The notes under the pieces were generated by a model that was not told where the DNA came from, did no database searches, and worked only from the letters and a program-made list of their open reading frames with translations. Shown in pieces: positions 15,108 through 25,026 of a stretch of 43,618 bases of DNA. A program made the position numbers and the translations under genes. The stretch is from Helicobacter sp. MIT 00-7814 (GTDB lineage Bacteria > Campylobacterota > Campylobacteria > Campylobacterales > Helicobacteraceae): contig NZ_NXLL01000018.1 of NCBI RefSeq assembly GCF_003364115.1, forward strand, positions 1-43,618. Reading direction: 5' to 3'. Numbering within the stretch: the first letter of the stretch is position 1; each line of letters opens with the position of its first letter.

Positions 15108-15896
15108 ATGCAAAAAATCACCCTACAAACCTTGCAAGCAAAAAAATCTAAAGAAAAAATCGTCGCAATCACCGCGTATGACGCGCTTATGGCGAGTATT
15201 TTTGATGAATTTGCAGAAATTATTTTGGTTGGAGATTCTCTTAATATGAGCTTTAATGCCAAAAATGATACGCTGGGGCTAAGCGTAGAGCAGATGATTT
15301 ACCATACACGCGCAGTTTGTGCGGGGGTGAAGAGGGCGTTTGTGCTAGCGGATATGCCTTTTGGTAGTTATCAAGATACCAAAAGTGCGCTTAAAAATGC
15401 GCTTAAATTTTACGCGCAAACGCCTTGTGATGCGCTCAAACTTGAAGTCAATGAGGATAAAATCCCACTTATTGAATCTCTTTGTAAAGAAGGCTTTGCG
15501 ATTATGGCGCATATTGGCTTGCAGCCGCAATTTATGAGAGGTGAAGGCGGCTATAAAGTCAAAGGAAAAGAGGAGAGCGAAAAAGCGCGCTTATTGCAGC
15601 TTGCAAAAGATTTGGAATCTGTTGGGGCGTTTGGGCTTTTATTGGAAGGTGTGAAAAGTGACTTAGGCGCGCAAATCACGCAAGCAGTGAAGATTCCAAC
15701 CATTGGCATAGGTGCAGGCGCGCAATGCGACGGGCAGATTCTAGTGTGGAGCGATGCTTTTGGGTTTTTTGATGCATTTAAGCCAAAATTTGTGCGCACC
15801 TACGCAAATGGCAAGGCGTTTTTGCAAGAGGCGATGAAGCACTATGCACAGGATATTAAAACCGGCGTATTTCCGAGCGAAAAGGAAAGCTACTAA
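15108..15896 (+). CDS. panB: 3-methyl-2-oxobutanoate hydroxymethyltransferase
   Basis: 262 aa from the ATG at 15108, which has GAAGGA 8 nt upstream; the frame remains open into lgt, but that extension is not native. PanB makes ketopantoate from alpha-ketoisovalerate and methylene-tetrahydrofolate, the first step of pantothenate synthesis, and so feeds coaBC and coaD in this window. Features: IVAITAYDALMA, LVGDSLNMSF (metal-binding Asp), ADMPFGSYQ, KLEVNEDK, MAHIGLQPQ and PTIGIGAGAQCDGQILVW. The ruvB start codon follows directly after its stop. Confidence 0.96.
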   Translation: MQKITLQTLQAKKSKEKIVAITAYDALMASIFDEFAEIILVGDSLNMSFNAKNDTLGLSVEQMIYHTRAVCAGVKRAFVLADMPFGSYQDTKSALKNALKFYAQTPCDALKLEVNEDKIPLIESLCKEGFAIMAHIGLQPQFMRGEGGYKVKGKEESEKARLLQLAKDLESVGAFGLLLEGVKSDLGAQITQAVKIPTIGIGAGAQCDGQILVWSDAFGFFDAFKPKFVRTYANGKAFLQEAMKHYAQDIKTGVFPSEKESY

Positions 15897-16907
15897 ATGG
15901 AAAAAATCAGCATTGAGCGCATAGTAGAGCCTGTGAATTTAGAATCTAGAGATTTAGAATCTTCCCTGCGTCCGAGCGTGTGGGAGGAATACATTGGGCA
16001 AGAATCGATAAAGAAAAATCTTAAGGTTTTTATTGAAGCTGCAAAACTGCGCAATGAATGTTTGGACCATATTCTTTTTTTTGGACCGCCCGGGCTTGGG
16101 AAGACGACACTAAGCCATATTATCGCACATGAAATGGGCGCAAATATCAAAGTGAGCGCCGCGCCCATGATTGAAAAAAGTGGCGATTTAGCCGCGATTT
16201 TGACAAATTTAAATGATGGCGACATTCTTTTTATTGATGAAATCCACCGCCTAAGTCCGCCGATTGAGGAGATTCTCTATCCGGCGATGGAGGATTTTCG
16301 CCTTGATATTATTATCGGCTCTGGTCCAGCGGCTCAAACGCTAAAAATTGACTTACCGCGCTTTAGTTTGATTGGCGCAACCACGCGCGCGGGCATGCTT
16401 TCAAATCCATTGCGCGATAGATTTGGAATGAATTTTAGACTGCAATTTTACAGCCCGCAGGAGTTGCAAAGTATTATTTTGCTCGCAGCGCGGAAGCTGG
16501 AGAAAGACATAGAGGAGCTAAGCGCACTAGAAATTGCTAAACGCTCGCGTGGCACGCCACGAATTGCGCTAAGGCTTTTAAAAAGGGTGCGTGATTTTGC
16601 AGAAGTGGCAAAAGAATCTACCATCACGCTAGAGCGCACAAAATACGCGCTTAATGAGCTTGGTGTGAATGATTTGGGCTTTGATTTGCTTGATTTGCGC
16701 TATTTGGAGATTTTGGCACAGAGTAAAAATCGCCCTATTGGGCTTAATGCCATAGCTGCGGCAATGAGCGAAGATGAGGGGACGATTGAAGATGTGATTG
16801 AGCCTTATTTGCTGGCTAATGGCTATTTGGAGCGCACCGCGCGCGGGAGAATTGCGACAAATAAGACTTATGAACTTCTTAGATTCCCAAATGTTGGGCT
16901 TTTTTAG
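15897..16907 (+). CDS. ruvB: Holliday junction branch migration ATPase RuvB
   Basis: 336 aa, full length. An AAA+ motor that drives branch migration with RuvA at recombination junctions. Walker [14 protein letters not shown], Walker [11 protein letters not shown], sensor region [10 protein letters not shown] with the arginine-finger segment NPLRDRFGM, and a C-terminal winged-helix domain ending in [14 protein letters not shown]. Its ATG abuts the panB stop (TAAATG), so translation is probably coupled. ruvA and ruvC are not in the window. Confidence 0.97.
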   Translation: MEKISIERIVEPVNLESRDLESSLRPSVWEEYIGQESIKKNLKVFIEAAKLRNECLDHILFFGPPGLGKTTLSHIIAHEMGANIKVSAAPMIEKSGDLAAILTNLNDGDILFIDEIHRLSPPIEEILYPAMEDFRLDIIIGSGPAAQTLKIDLPRFSLIGATTRAGMLSNPLRDRFGMNFRLQFYSPQELQSIILLAARKLEKDIEELSALEIAKRSRGTPRIALRLLKRVRDFAEVAKESTITLERTKYALNELGVNDLGFDLLDLRYLEILAQSKNRPIGLNAIAAAMSEDEGTIEDVIEPYLLANGYLERTARGRIATNKTYELLRFPNVGLF

Positions 16908-16985
16908 GAAAATAAATTTTGCAAATTAGGGGCAAAAATACGCGCAAAAATTTAAAAAATAATCCAACTTTAAAGCGTAATAAGG

Positions 16986-16991
16986 TAAAAT
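16986..16991 (+). promoter_or_regulatory. Probable -10 box upstream of the ppiD-like gene
   Basis: GGTAAAATCG: TAAAAT, 30 nt before the ATG at 17022, behind an A/T-rich upstream region with no clear -35 box, as is common in this lineage. Confidence 0.4.
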
Positions 16992-17021
16992 CGTGGCTTT
17001 ATGTTTGAAAAAGGGTAATAA

Positions 17022-18515
17022 ATGCTAGAGTGGATGCAAAGACATAGAAAATGGCTTGTGATTACAATTTGGATAAGCGTGATTGCGTTTGTGGGCGCTG
17101 GTGGCGTAGGCTGGGGCACTGGGGCGTTTGATTTTAATGCGGATAAAGCAGCGCAAGTTGGCGATGTGAAAATAAGCTTAAGAGAATATAAAACAGCGTA
17201 TCAAAATGTCTATAACGAGCAGGCGCAGAACTTTGGCGGGAACTTTGATGAAGCGCAAGCAAAGGCTATGGGACTGCAAGCACAAGTCCTAAGAATGCTC
17301 ATCGCGCGCGCACAGGTGGAATCTTTTGCAAAGGATTTGGGCGTGCGTGTGAGCGATGAAGAGGTATTAAATGAACTTTTGCAAATAGAGGCTTTTCAAG
17401 CAAATGGCGCATTTGATAAAAGCGTGTATGAGCGCGCGCTAGCAAATGTAGGAATGCGTAAAGATGAGTTTGAAGAGAATTTGCGAAAAGATTTGTTGAT
17501 GAGAAAATTTTACGAGCAACTTTTTTTAGGAGTCTCTAAACCAAGCGTGGTGGAAAACTTAAGCCTTAGCGTGCCTTTTGGAATCAATGATGAGCTTGAA
17601 GTCAAAGTGCTAAAGCCAAAAGAAGTGAGCGTGAGTGAAGAGGAGATAAAAACCTACTGGGAGCAAAACCAAACAAAGTGGGTGTCTAAGCAAACTTACA
17701 AAATTATGCCTGTGTGGTTTTTGGCAGATTCTCAAAATGTGAGTGAAGATGAGGTGCTTACGCAATATGAGCGTACAAAAGATTTATACAAAGATGAAAA
17801 AGGCAATGTTAGCGAGTTGGCAAAAGTGCGTGCGCAGGTGGAGTTTGAGCTTAAAAAAGACAAGGCACTGCTGGAGGCAAAAAGGAATTTTTCAGCTTTC
17901 CGCGATGGGAAAATGCAAGGTGAGATTATAGAATTTGAGGAAGGCGCAAATGCCGGGAATCTGGATTTATCTAAAGAGGAACTAGCGAGTATAAGCGCGC
18001 TAGAGGTGGATTCAATCCTAATGCCAATCGAGCAACAAAATGGCTATGTGCTAATAAAGCTTGTGGAAAAAATCCCGCCAAAACCGCTAGAATACGCGCT
18101 TGCTAAAGAATCTGCAAAGCAAGCATTGATACGCCAAAAGCAAATCCAAGAGCTAGATTCTCAATCCAAAGCGCAGTTAGCGGATTTTAAGGGTGTGAAT
18201 ATCGGCTATTTTGCGCCGCTTACTCTTTCGCCAGTATTTGTCGCTGGAAAGGGCTCTTTCGCCCAAAGTGCTGGGCTTAATTTCTCTGATGTGTACACGA
18301 TTCTCACTCAAGCGCTAAAGGGAGATTCTAAGAGTGGTGTTGTTTTGAATGACACGCAGGCGATTTTGTATAAAATCACAAACCAAAGGCTTTTCCAAAG
18401 TGAAGTAAATACACAGCAAGAAGCCACAGCATTAAAGCAAAATGCCTATATGAGCGTGCTTGAAGAGTATCTGAATGCGCATTACAAGCCACAAATTTTT
18501 ATAAAACTAGATTAG
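17022..18515 (+). CDS. PpiD/SurA-like membrane-anchored periplasmic chaperone (peptidyl-prolyl isomerase family)
   Basis: 497 aa. A single N-terminal membrane helix (WLVITIWISVIAFVGAGGVGW, residues about 11-31) places the rest in the periplasm. Residues about 40-180 form a SurA-N/PpiD helical chaperone domain (KAAQVGDVKISLREYKTAYQ is a typical opening). A degenerate parvulin-type region follows (about 225-350), ending in VDSILMPIEQQNGYVLIKLVEKIPP. Such proteins help outer membrane and secreted proteins leave the Sec translocon and fold. The placement directly before ftsA and ftsZ is, from memory, a conserved gene order in Helicobacter and Campylobacter. ftsA starts 12 nt after its stop. Confidence 0.85.
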   Translation: MLEWMQRHRKWLVITIWISVIAFVGAGGVGWGTGAFDFNADKAAQVGDVKISLREYKTAYQNVYNEQAQNFGGNFDEAQAKAMGLQAQVLRMLIARAQVESFAKDLGVRVSDEEVLNELLQIEAFQANGAFDKSVYERALANVGMRKDEFEENLRKDLLMRKFYEQLFLGVSKPSVVENLSLSVPFGINDELEVKVLKPKEVSVSEEEIKTYWEQNQTKWVSKQTYKIMPVWFLADSQNVSEDEVLTQYERTKDLYKDEKGNVSELAKVRAQVEFELKKDKALLEAKRNFSAFRDGKMQGEIIEFEEGANAGNLDLSKEELASISALEVDSILMPIEQQNGYVLIKLVEKIPPKPLEYALAKESAKQALIRQKQIQELDSQSKAQLADFKGVNIGYFAPLTLSPVFVAGKGSFAQSAGLNFSDVYTILTQALKGDSKSGVVLNDTQAILYKITNQRLFQSEVNTQQEATALKQNAYMSVLEEYLNAHYKPQIFIKLD

Positions 18516-18527
18516 GAGAGCCCGGAT

Positions 18528-19928
18528 ATGGCAAAGACACCCATTTTAGCGATTGATATAGGTTCAAGCAAGATTTGCGCGGTGATCGCAGAGATTAAGC
18601 AAGATGGCGAACTTTGCGTGCTTGGCGTAGGCATTAGAGAATCTCAAGGCGTGAAAAAAGGTATGATTAATAATATCGATCACGCCAGCCTCGCCACGCG
18701 CGCTGCAATCGCTGAAGCCACGACAATGGCGGGCATTGAGGGGAAAAAGGCTATTATCTCAATCCCTAATAATTACACGATAAACGCAGATTCTAAAGGC
18801 GCGGTAAATCTGCCACATGGCGAAGTGCGCTTGACAGACATTCAGCGCGCAATGCAAACAGCCATACATTATAATCCCGTCCCGCAAGACCATCAGCTTA
18901 TCCACGCACTGCCTTATAAATTCATCGTTGATGATATGCAAGTGGCTATTGAAGATCCGATTAATATGAGCGCGCGCAGGCTAGATTGTCGTGTTTTTAT
19001 GGTGATGGCGAAAAAATCGCATTTGGAGAATCTCAAAAAAGTTATCAAAAATTGTGAAATTGAAATTAGCGATATTGTCGTAAGCTCGTATGCCTCTTCA
19101 ATCGCGACTTTGAGCGATGATGAGCGCAAAGGTGGCGTGGCGTGCATTGACATGGGTGGCGGGCTGTGTGATATTATGATTCACAATGGACAATCAATGT
19201 GCTACAGCGATTATCTCAATGTCGGCTCAAACAATGTCACGCTCGATTTGGCGCAGGTATTTAATCTGCCTTTAAGCATAAGCGAAGAGATTAAAACAAA
19301 ATATGGGAATCTTATTTTCACACAAGAGGATAAAGATAAAGGCTTAAATGCGCCAATTAAGGGAAATTCTGAAAAGCAACCAATCCCTTTGCAAAATATT
19401 TATAGCATTATAAAAGCCCGCGTAGATGAGACTTTAGAGCTTTTGGGTGATATTTTAGAAAAAAGCGCGCTTGGAAATATCCTCACATCTGGCATTGTGC
19501 TAACCGGCGGTATGGTGAAGCTCAAAAACTTCGAGCAGTATGTCAATCAAAATGGGAAATTTTACAATCCATCGGGGAATAATCAGCTCTCTGTGCGCGT
19601 GGCTTTGCCAAAAACGCTTGATGGCATTACAGATAAACTTCAAGGTGCAGAAAGTGCTACGATTATCGGGCTTGTATTGCATGCAGCAGGGGGCTTTACA
19701 AATTATGAAGTGGGCGTAAATAATGAGGTGAAGTTTAAAAAATCTCAACGCGTTATTCAAGAAGTTGATACTACAAAAGAAAAGGCAGATGTGCAGAATC
19801 TGCAAATAAAAGAGCAAATTATTCCTAAAGAGAAAAAGGATTCTGACGATTTGACCTCCAATGTCCGAGCTAATGGCGTTGGTAACTACTTTAGGCGCTT
19901 TTATAAATGGCTTAGCGAACTATTTTAA
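18528..19928 (+). CDS. ftsA: Cell division protein FtsA
   Basis: 466 aa. An actin-like ATPase that tethers FtsZ filaments to the inner membrane. Phosphate-1 motif ILAIDIGSSKICAVIAE at the N terminus, the SHS2/1C region near GMINNIDHASLATRAAI, phosphate-2 VACIDMGGGLCDIMI, adenosine motif SGIVLTGGMVKLKNF, and a C-terminal amphipathic membrane-targeting helix (YFRRFYKWLSELF). Residues about 400-450 form a charged linker typical of the group. An RBS (TTAGGAGAG) precedes the ATG and ftsZ follows after 15 nt. Confidence 0.97.
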   Translation: MAKTPILAIDIGSSKICAVIAEIKQDGELCVLGVGIRESQGVKKGMINNIDHASLATRAAIAEATTMAGIEGKKAIISIPNNYTINADSKGAVNLPHGEVRLTDIQRAMQTAIHYNPVPQDHQLIHALPYKFIVDDMQVAIEDPINMSARRLDCRVFMVMAKKSHLENLKKVIKNCEIEISDIVVSSYASSIATLSDDERKGGVACIDMGGGLCDIMIHNGQSMCYSDYLNVGSNNVTLDLAQVFNLPLSISEEIKTKYGNLIFTQEDKDKGLNAPIKGNSEKQPIPLQNIYSIIKARVDETLELLGDILEKSALGNILTSGIVLTGGMVKLKNFEQYVNQNGKFYNPSGNNQLSVRVALPKTLDGITDKLQGAESATIIGLVLHAAGGFTNYEVGVNNEVKFKKSQRVIQEVDTTKEKADVQNLQIKEQIIPKEKKDSDDLTSNVRANGVGNYFRRFYKWLSELF

Positions 19929-19943
19929 GACAAGGAAACACCC

Positions 19944-21107
19944 ATGGAAGAAATAAAAGACTTAAACATTCAAGAACTCGGCGATGATATCAGCTACAAT
20001 GAATGCAGAGGCGCGAGGATTGCAGCCATTGGCGTAGGTGGTGGCGGAAGCAACACGATAAACTACCTCGTGCGCAAAAATACAAAAGATGGAATCACGA
20101 TTTTTGCAGCAAATACTGACGCACAACACCTCTCTAAAAATAGCGCAAAGCGCAAACTCCAGCTTGGCAAAAAACTTACAAAAGGCTTAGGTGCGGGTGC
20201 GAAGCCAGAGGTCGGCGAGCAAGCAGCCATTGAAAGCTATGAAGAGATAAAAGAGGCGCTAAGTGGTTTTGATATCGTCTTTATCGCGGCAGGATTAGGC
20301 GGTGGCACGGGCACGGGCGCTGCGCCACTTATCGCAAAAGCGGTGAAAGAAAATAATGCACTTGCAGTTTCCATTGTCACTAAGCCTTTTCAATCTGAAG
20401 GCAGAAAGCGCGCGAGAATCGCAGAAGAGGGCTTGAAAAAATTGCGCGAAGAGAGCGATTGTATCATCGTCGTGCTTAATGATAGAATGGTAAAAACTAT
20501 CGGCAACAAAGATGGGCAACGCGAGGCGATGAATATGGTAAATGATGTGCTTGCAAACGCTGTGATAGGGCTTTCAAACATTATCCTTGGCGGTGGAGCA
20601 GATGATACAAATGTGGATTTTGCCGATGTGAGAACAGCTATGGAAAACAAGGGGCTTTCGATTATGAGCGTTGGCGAGCATATAGGCGAAGATGCGGCAA
20701 AAAATGCACTGAACAAAGCTCTAAGCTCCCCAATGCTGGGAAATATCAACATACATGGCGCGACAGGGCTTATTGTGTGCTTAGAAGCTCACCCAGACTA
20801 TCCTTATAAAGAAGTCGATGCGGCGCGCTCAGATATGCTCGCGTATGAGACAGATGAGACGGATTTTGTTTTTGGTAGCTATTATGATGAGAATCTCCCC
20901 ATTGACGCCGCGCGTATCACAATCATCGCAACAGGATTCCAAGATGAAATCACCGATGGACCAGAAAATAAGAATCTCAATATGACTTCTGTAGCGCCTG
21001 TCTCATCAATGCGCGTAAGTGGCGGGGAAAGCACGCTTTTTTCAAGCAACACTTACGATAGAAGCAATCTTGACACACCTTCTTATATCCGCAAACAGCA
21101 AGATTAA
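19944..21107 (+). CDS. ftsZ: Cell division protein FtsZ
   Basis: 387 aa. Tubulin-like GTPase that forms the division ring. Early GTP-binding segment IAAIGVGGGGSNTINYL, the G-box signature GLGGGTGTGAAPLIAK, and the T7 synergy-loop region NVDFADVRTAM. The C terminus ends in the conserved tail DTPSYIRKQQD that binds FtsA. Full length, cotranscribed with ftsA, and followed by a rho-independent terminator. Confidence 0.98.
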   Translation: MEEIKDLNIQELGDDISYNECRGARIAAIGVGGGGSNTINYLVRKNTKDGITIFAANTDAQHLSKNSAKRKLQLGKKLTKGLGAGAKPEVGEQAAIESYEEIKEALSGFDIVFIAAGLGGGTGTGAAPLIAKAVKENNALAVSIVTKPFQSEGRKRARIAEEGLKKLREESDCIIVVLNDRMVKTIGNKDGQREAMNMVNDVLANAVIGLSNIILGGGADDTNVDFADVRTAMENKGLSIMSVGEHIGEDAAKNALNKALSSPMLGNINIHGATGLIVCLEAHPDYPYKEVDAARSDMLAYETDETDFVFGSYYDENLPIDAARITIIATGFQDEITDGPENKNLNMTSVAPVSSMRVSGGESTLFSSNTYDRSNLDTPSYIRKQQD

Positions 21108-21121
21108 TCTTATTCTTACAT

Positions 21122-21147
21122 GGGCGAGTGTCGCCCCTTTCTTTTTT
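21122..21147 (+). terminator. Rho-independent terminator after ftsZ
   Basis: Perfect 6-bp GC-rich stem GGGCGA (21122-21127) / TCGCCC (21131-21136) with loop GTG, followed by CTTTCTTTTTTC. It lies 14 nt after the ftsZ stop and closes the plus-strand division operon. Confidence 0.85.
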
Positions 21148-21280
21148 CATTGTATCACTCACAAGGATAAAGCCTTTTATGAGTTTTGCTTTGTGCGTAT
21201 TGCTATTTTAATTGATTAAAATTTCGGATTCTGTAGCCATTTGCAACCTTTAGTATCTTTTGAAAGCGCCCGGCAAGATT

Positions 21281-22030
21281 CTATGCGCGCGCGATAAGTG
21301 TGCCAAAATTCACCCATTTAAACAAAACCTCCACCGCGCTAAATCCCGCACTTTTAAGCAACGCAATATTTTCCTCCAAACTATAAGGCACAAGCACATT
21401 TTCCAGCGCCTCGCGCTTTGAGGCGATTTCGCTTTGCGAGTAGCCATTGCGCGCCTTATATTGATGGTAGTATTCAATCATCTGCTTTGCAAAAAGGCTA
21501 TCCTCACTCACCATTTTTTCGCTAATAATAAGCACGCCATTTGCGCGCTTTAGGGAATTATAAAGTTTTTTGACAAGCTCTAGGCGCAAAGGCGGGCGGA
21601 TAAATTGTAAAGTGTAGTTACTCACAATCGCGCTAGATTCGCTAAACTCCTCTTTCGTGCAGTCCGCGACTTTGAGGCAAATATCCGCATTATAAGCCCT
21701 TGCCTTTAGCTTTGCGCGCTCAATCATCGCACTTGAAGTATCTAGCCCAATGAGCTTTGCGTGAGGCAGGCGAGGAGAAAGCGCTAAAAGCAGATTCCCA
21801 AGTGAGCAACCAATATCATACACCACGCCATCTTTGATATTTACGCTCAAAAAATCCACGCAAAGTTGCAAATTTTCTTTGTAAAATGGAATCGAGCGCT
21901 CCAGCATATCATCAAAGACGCTTGCCACCTGCGCGTCAAACTCAAACTGCTTGTTAGGCGCACTTACAAAAAGTTCGTCTTTAAGATTCTGCGATGATTT
22001 CGCAAGTTGAGGATTTTGAGCATTTTTCAT
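21281..22030 (-). CDS. cmoA: Carboxy-S-adenosyl-L-methionine synthase
   Basis: 249 aa. CmoA converts SAM and prephenate to carboxy-SAM, the donor for the cmo5U34 modification of tRNA wobble uridine. Features: FEFDAQVASVFDDMLERSIPFY at the start, SAM loop VYDIGCSLGNLLLAL, IGLDTSSAMIERAK, and IVSNYTLQFI followed by IISEKMV and YHQYKARNGYSQSEI, a segment characteristic of CmoA. The partner CmoB is not in the window. It is the last gene of the hemJ-argH-ubiE-hisJ-cmoA run; its start lies 14 nt after the end of the PHP gene. Confidence 0.9.
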   Translation of the reverse strand: MKNAQNPQLAKSSQNLKDELFVSAPNKQFEFDAQVASVFDDMLERSIPFYKENLQLCVDFLSVNIKDGVVYDIGCSLGNLLLALSPRLPHAKLIGLDTSSAMIERAKLKARAYNADICLKVADCTKEEFSESSAIVSNYTLQFIRPPLRLELVKKLYNSLKRANGVLIISEKMVSEDSLFAKQMIEYYHQYKARNGYSQSEIASKREALENVLVPYSLEENIALLKSAGFSAVEVLFKWVNFGTLIARA

Positions 22031-22043
22031 AGTTTTTAAGATT

Positions 22044-22835
22044 TTAATCTATAGCGTATTCTTGCGGTATTTTGTCTTTGAAGGCAAAGGCGTGCGTGTA
22101 GCCCACTTCTTTGGCTAAGGCGCGACAATGCTCATACCCAAAGCCCACATGCTCGACTGCGTGCGCATCGGAGCTAAAGGTGATTGGCACACCGATTTCA
22201 AAGGCAAGGGAAAGTATTTCTTTAGAGGGGTATTGCTCTTTGCATGGTTTGCGTAAGCCAGAGGCGTTGATTTCCATCACGCATTGCGCTTGTTTGATGG
22301 ATTCCAAAGTGCTGGCAAGTTTTGGCAAAACGCTTTTGGGCGGTGGGTTGTTAAAAACCTTTAGCAAATCAAAATGTCCGATAACTTCAAAATTCCTACT
22401 TTGCGCGCAAAGCGTGATAGAATCCAAATATTCCTCCCAGCATTTCTCAAGGCTTAAGTTTTTGTAATGCCCCAAAAATGCAGGATTATCAAAGCCAAAA
22501 TTTCCCAAAAAATGCACCGATCCGATGAGATAATCAAGCGGGGCGCGCAAAAGGCTAGATTCTAGCAAATCTTCACGCCCTTTAATAAAATCAACCTCAA
22601 GTCCGATTCTCACATCGATTTTATCGCGGAATTCCTCGCGCAGCGCGCACATATCCGCGATATAGCCTTCCACATCTTCTAGGCACATGCGGTATTCCTT
22701 GTCAAACTCCATGGGCGCGTGACAAGTAAAGCCATAAATATCGATGCCTAGCTCCACAGCGCGCTGTAAATACTCGCGCGGCGCACCGCTGGCGTGGTTG
22801 CACAAAGGCGTGTGATTATGCATATCAAGGCGCAT
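22044..22835 (-). CDS. PHP-family histidinol-phosphatase
   Basis: 263 aa, one PHP domain. Metal-binding motifs: MRLDMHNHTPLCNHASG at the N terminus (two His of the HxH motif), GLEVDFI (Glu), IGSVHFLG (His), VIGHFDLLK (His, Asp) and ITFSSDAHAVEHVGFG (Asp-x-His). This pattern matches the HisJ/HisK group, which dephosphorylates histidinol phosphate in histidine synthesis; other PHP phosphoesterases are similar, so the substrate is a family inference. Only 2 nt separate it from the ubiE stop codon. Confidence 0.82.
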   Translation of the reverse strand: MRLDMHNHTPLCNHASGAPREYLQRAVELGIDIYGFTCHAPMEFDKEYRMCLEDVEGYIADMCALREEFRDKIDVRIGLEVDFIKGREDLLESSLLRAPLDYLIGSVHFLGNFGFDNPAFLGHYKNLSLEKCWEEYLDSITLCAQSRNFEVIGHFDLLKVFNNPPPKSVLPKLASTLESIKQAQCVMEINASGLRKPCKEQYPSKEILSLAFEIGVPITFSSDAHAVEHVGFGYEHCRALAKEVGYTHAFAFKDKIPQEYAID

Positions 22836-22837
22836 GA

Positions 22838-23566
22838 TTATTCCTTTACCCCGATAAAAAGCGTGGAGATTCCCGCGCTGTAGGTTTTACAGAAGTTTTT
22901 TTGCACGCCTCTTTCTTGTAATAATTCCTCAAGCTCGCGCGCGGTGATAAAGCTTTCAATGGAATTTGGTAGGTATTGATACGCCTTAAAGTTTGAAGTA
23001 ATCACGCCACCGAGCAAAGGCAGAATCTTGCGCGTGTAATAGCCCGCGATGCGCCCCAAAATCGTGGGCTTTTCGCTTTTGAGAAATTCCAGCACCACAA
23101 GAACGCCACCTTTTTTCAGCACGCGCGCAAATTCGCTCAATGCCTGCTTGTATTCAAGCACATTACGCAAACCATAGGCGATGGAGAGAATATCCACGCT
23201 TTCATTCTCAAAGGGCAATGCCTTCGCCTCGCCTTGCAAAAAATGCGTGTCTTTGTAGCCCTCAAGCTTTGCCTTTGCGACTTCGAGCATATTTGCCGAT
23301 GGGTCAAAGCCACAAATTTGCGCTATTTCCACACCTTGCGTATCTGCGGCGTTGTGCCAGTGCTTTATCATATCGCCACTTCCACATGCCACATCAAGGA
23401 TGGTAAGCGGGCGATTTAGAGAATCTTGCAACGCGTCAAAAGCCCTTCTACACGCCTCTTTGCGCCAAGAAATATCGATACCAAGACTTAGCGCATGATT
23501 TGCCCTGTCGTATTTTTGCGCGATGGCATCAAACATTCCGATAATCTGCTCTTGCTTATTTTGCAC
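22838..23566 (-). CDS. ubiE: Demethylmenaquinone methyltransferase
   Basis: 242 aa, class I SAM methyltransferase of the UbiE/MenG family that performs the final C-methylation of menaquinone. Family motifs: YDRANHALSLGIDISWR, SAM loop LDVACGSGDM, FDPSANMLEVAKAKL, ALPFENESVDILSIAYGLRNV and GVLVVLEFLKSEKP, with IAGYYTRKILPLLGGVIT further on. It would supply quinone for mqo and the respiratory chain. It starts 2 nt after the argH stop. Confidence 0.95.
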   Translation of the reverse strand: MQNKQEQIIGMFDAIAQKYDRANHALSLGIDISWRKEACRRAFDALQDSLNRPLTILDVACGSGDMIKHWHNAADTQGVEIAQICGFDPSANMLEVAKAKLEGYKDTHFLQGEAKALPFENESVDILSIAYGLRNVLEYKQALSEFARVLKKGGVLVVLEFLKSEKPTILGRIAGYYTRKILPLLGGVITSNFKAYQYLPNSIESFITARELEELLQERGVQKNFCKTYSAGISTLFIGVKE

Positions 23567-23568
23567 GC

Positions 23569-24999
23569 TTATCCTTTGAGATTGAATGTCACAAGCTTAG
23601 TTTGCGCGAGATTTTTTTGCGCGTAAGCTAAGGAATCTTGCAACGCTTTAATTTGCGATTCCACCTGTGCGCTTGCTGTGCCACCAAGTGAGTTGCGCGC
23701 TTGCATGCTGGATTGCAAATCAAGCACTTTTTTCGCCTCTTTGGGAATGCGAGAATCTACACTTGCTAACTCATCTTCGTTTAGCTGGCTTAAATCCTTA
23801 TTTTGAGACTGCGCGTAGGCTACGGCTCTGCCGGTGATATGGTGCGCGTCGCGGAAGGGGATATTGCATTTTTTCACTAAAAAATCCGCCAAATCAGTCG
23901 CGCTCAAATGCCCGCTTTGCGCCATTTTTAGCATATTTTGCGGGTTAAATTGCGTAGTTTTTAAGCACGCATTGAGAATCTCAAGGCAAATTTGCGCGGT
24001 TTTAATACTATCAAAAACCGCCTCTTTATCCTCCTGTGTGTCCTTGTTATACGCCAAAGGCAAGCCTTTCATCACCACAAGCAAACTTTGCAAATTCCCA
24101 AAAGCGCGCCCACTTTTCCCGCGCAAGAGTTCAGGCACATCGGGATTTTTTTTCTGTGGCATGATCGAGCTTCCAGTTGAAAAAGAATCACTCAAAGTCA
24201 CAAAGCCAAACTCCGCGCTACTCCATAGCACCAGCTCCTCGCTCACGCGCGAAATATGCATCATCACCATCGCAATATCATAGAGCAAATCCAGCGCAAA
24301 ATCCCGCTCGCTCACAGAATCCATCGCATTAAGGCTAGGCGCGCTTAATCCAAGCTCATGCGCGACAAACTCCCTATCGTTCCCATACGGCGTGCCAGCC
24401 AGCGCGCCAGAGCCAAGCGGGGAAGTGTCATTGCGCGCAAAGGTAGATTCCAAACGCTTGACATCGCGCAAGAAATTACAACACCACGCCACGAGATGAA
24501 AAGCAAGGCTCACAGGCTGGGCGTGCTGTAAATGCGTCATTCCGGGCATGAGCGTGTGGGTGTGGTTGCGCGCGATATCAAGCAAAGTCTGCATAAGCTC
24601 CAAAATTTGTGCGCGCAATTGCGCGTTTGCTTTGAGCGTGTAAAGTTTGAAATCAAGTGCTACTTGATCGTTGCGACTGCGCGCGGTGTGAAGTTTCTTG
24701 CCACTTTCGCCGATGAGATTTGTAAGCGCAGATTCTATTGCCATGTGAATATCTTCATCGCTATTATTAAGCGGAAAAGTGCTTTCCTTAAAGCGTTGCG
24801 CGATTTGCTCCAAACCTTGCAAGATAGAATCTAGCTCATCTTTTTGCAAGATTCCAATCTTATGAAGCATCTTAGCGTGCGCGCGTGAGCCTTGAATGTC
24901 CTCCTCCCACATTTGGTGATCAAAGCCAATAGAGGCGTTAAAATCCTCCAAAAGCTTGCTTGATTCTAACTCAAAGCGTCCGCCCCAAAGCTTTGCCAT
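23569..24999 (-). CDS. argH: Argininosuccinate lyase
   Basis: 476 aa. Splits argininosuccinate into arginine and fumarate. Typical N-terminal [25 protein letters not shown], substrate regions [11 protein letters not shown] and [18 protein letters not shown]-like sequence ([13 protein letters not shown]), [16 protein letters not shown], and the superfamily signature [16 protein letters not shown] with its catalytic Ser. Full length. It lies between hemJ (27 nt upstream) and ubiE. An arginine synthesis gene fits an enterohepatic Helicobacter better than the arginine-requiring H. pylori. Confidence 0.97.
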   Translation of the reverse strand: MAKLWGGRFELESSKLLEDFNASIGFDHQMWEEDIQGSRAHAKMLHKIGILQKDELDSILQGLEQIAQRFKESTFPLNNSDEDIHMAIESALTNLIGESGKKLHTARSRNDQVALDFKLYTLKANAQLRAQILELMQTLLDIARNHTHTLMPGMTHLQHAQPVSLAFHLVAWCCNFLRDVKRLESTFARNDTSPLGSGALAGTPYGNDREFVAHELGLSAPSLNAMDSVSERDFALDLLYDIAMVMMHISRVSEELVLWSSAEFGFVTLSDSFSTGSSIMPQKKNPDVPELLRGKSGRAFGNLQSLLVVMKGLPLAYNKDTQEDKEAVFDSIKTAQICLEILNACLKTTQFNPQNMLKMAQSGHLSATDLADFLVKKCNIPFRDAHHITGRAVAYAQSQNKDLSQLNEDELASVDSRIPKEAKKVLDLQSSMQARNSLGGTASAQVESQIKALQDSLAYAQKNLAQTKLVTFNLKG

Positions 25000-25026
25000 A
25001 TTTGCTCCTCTTTGCTTTGTGAAATT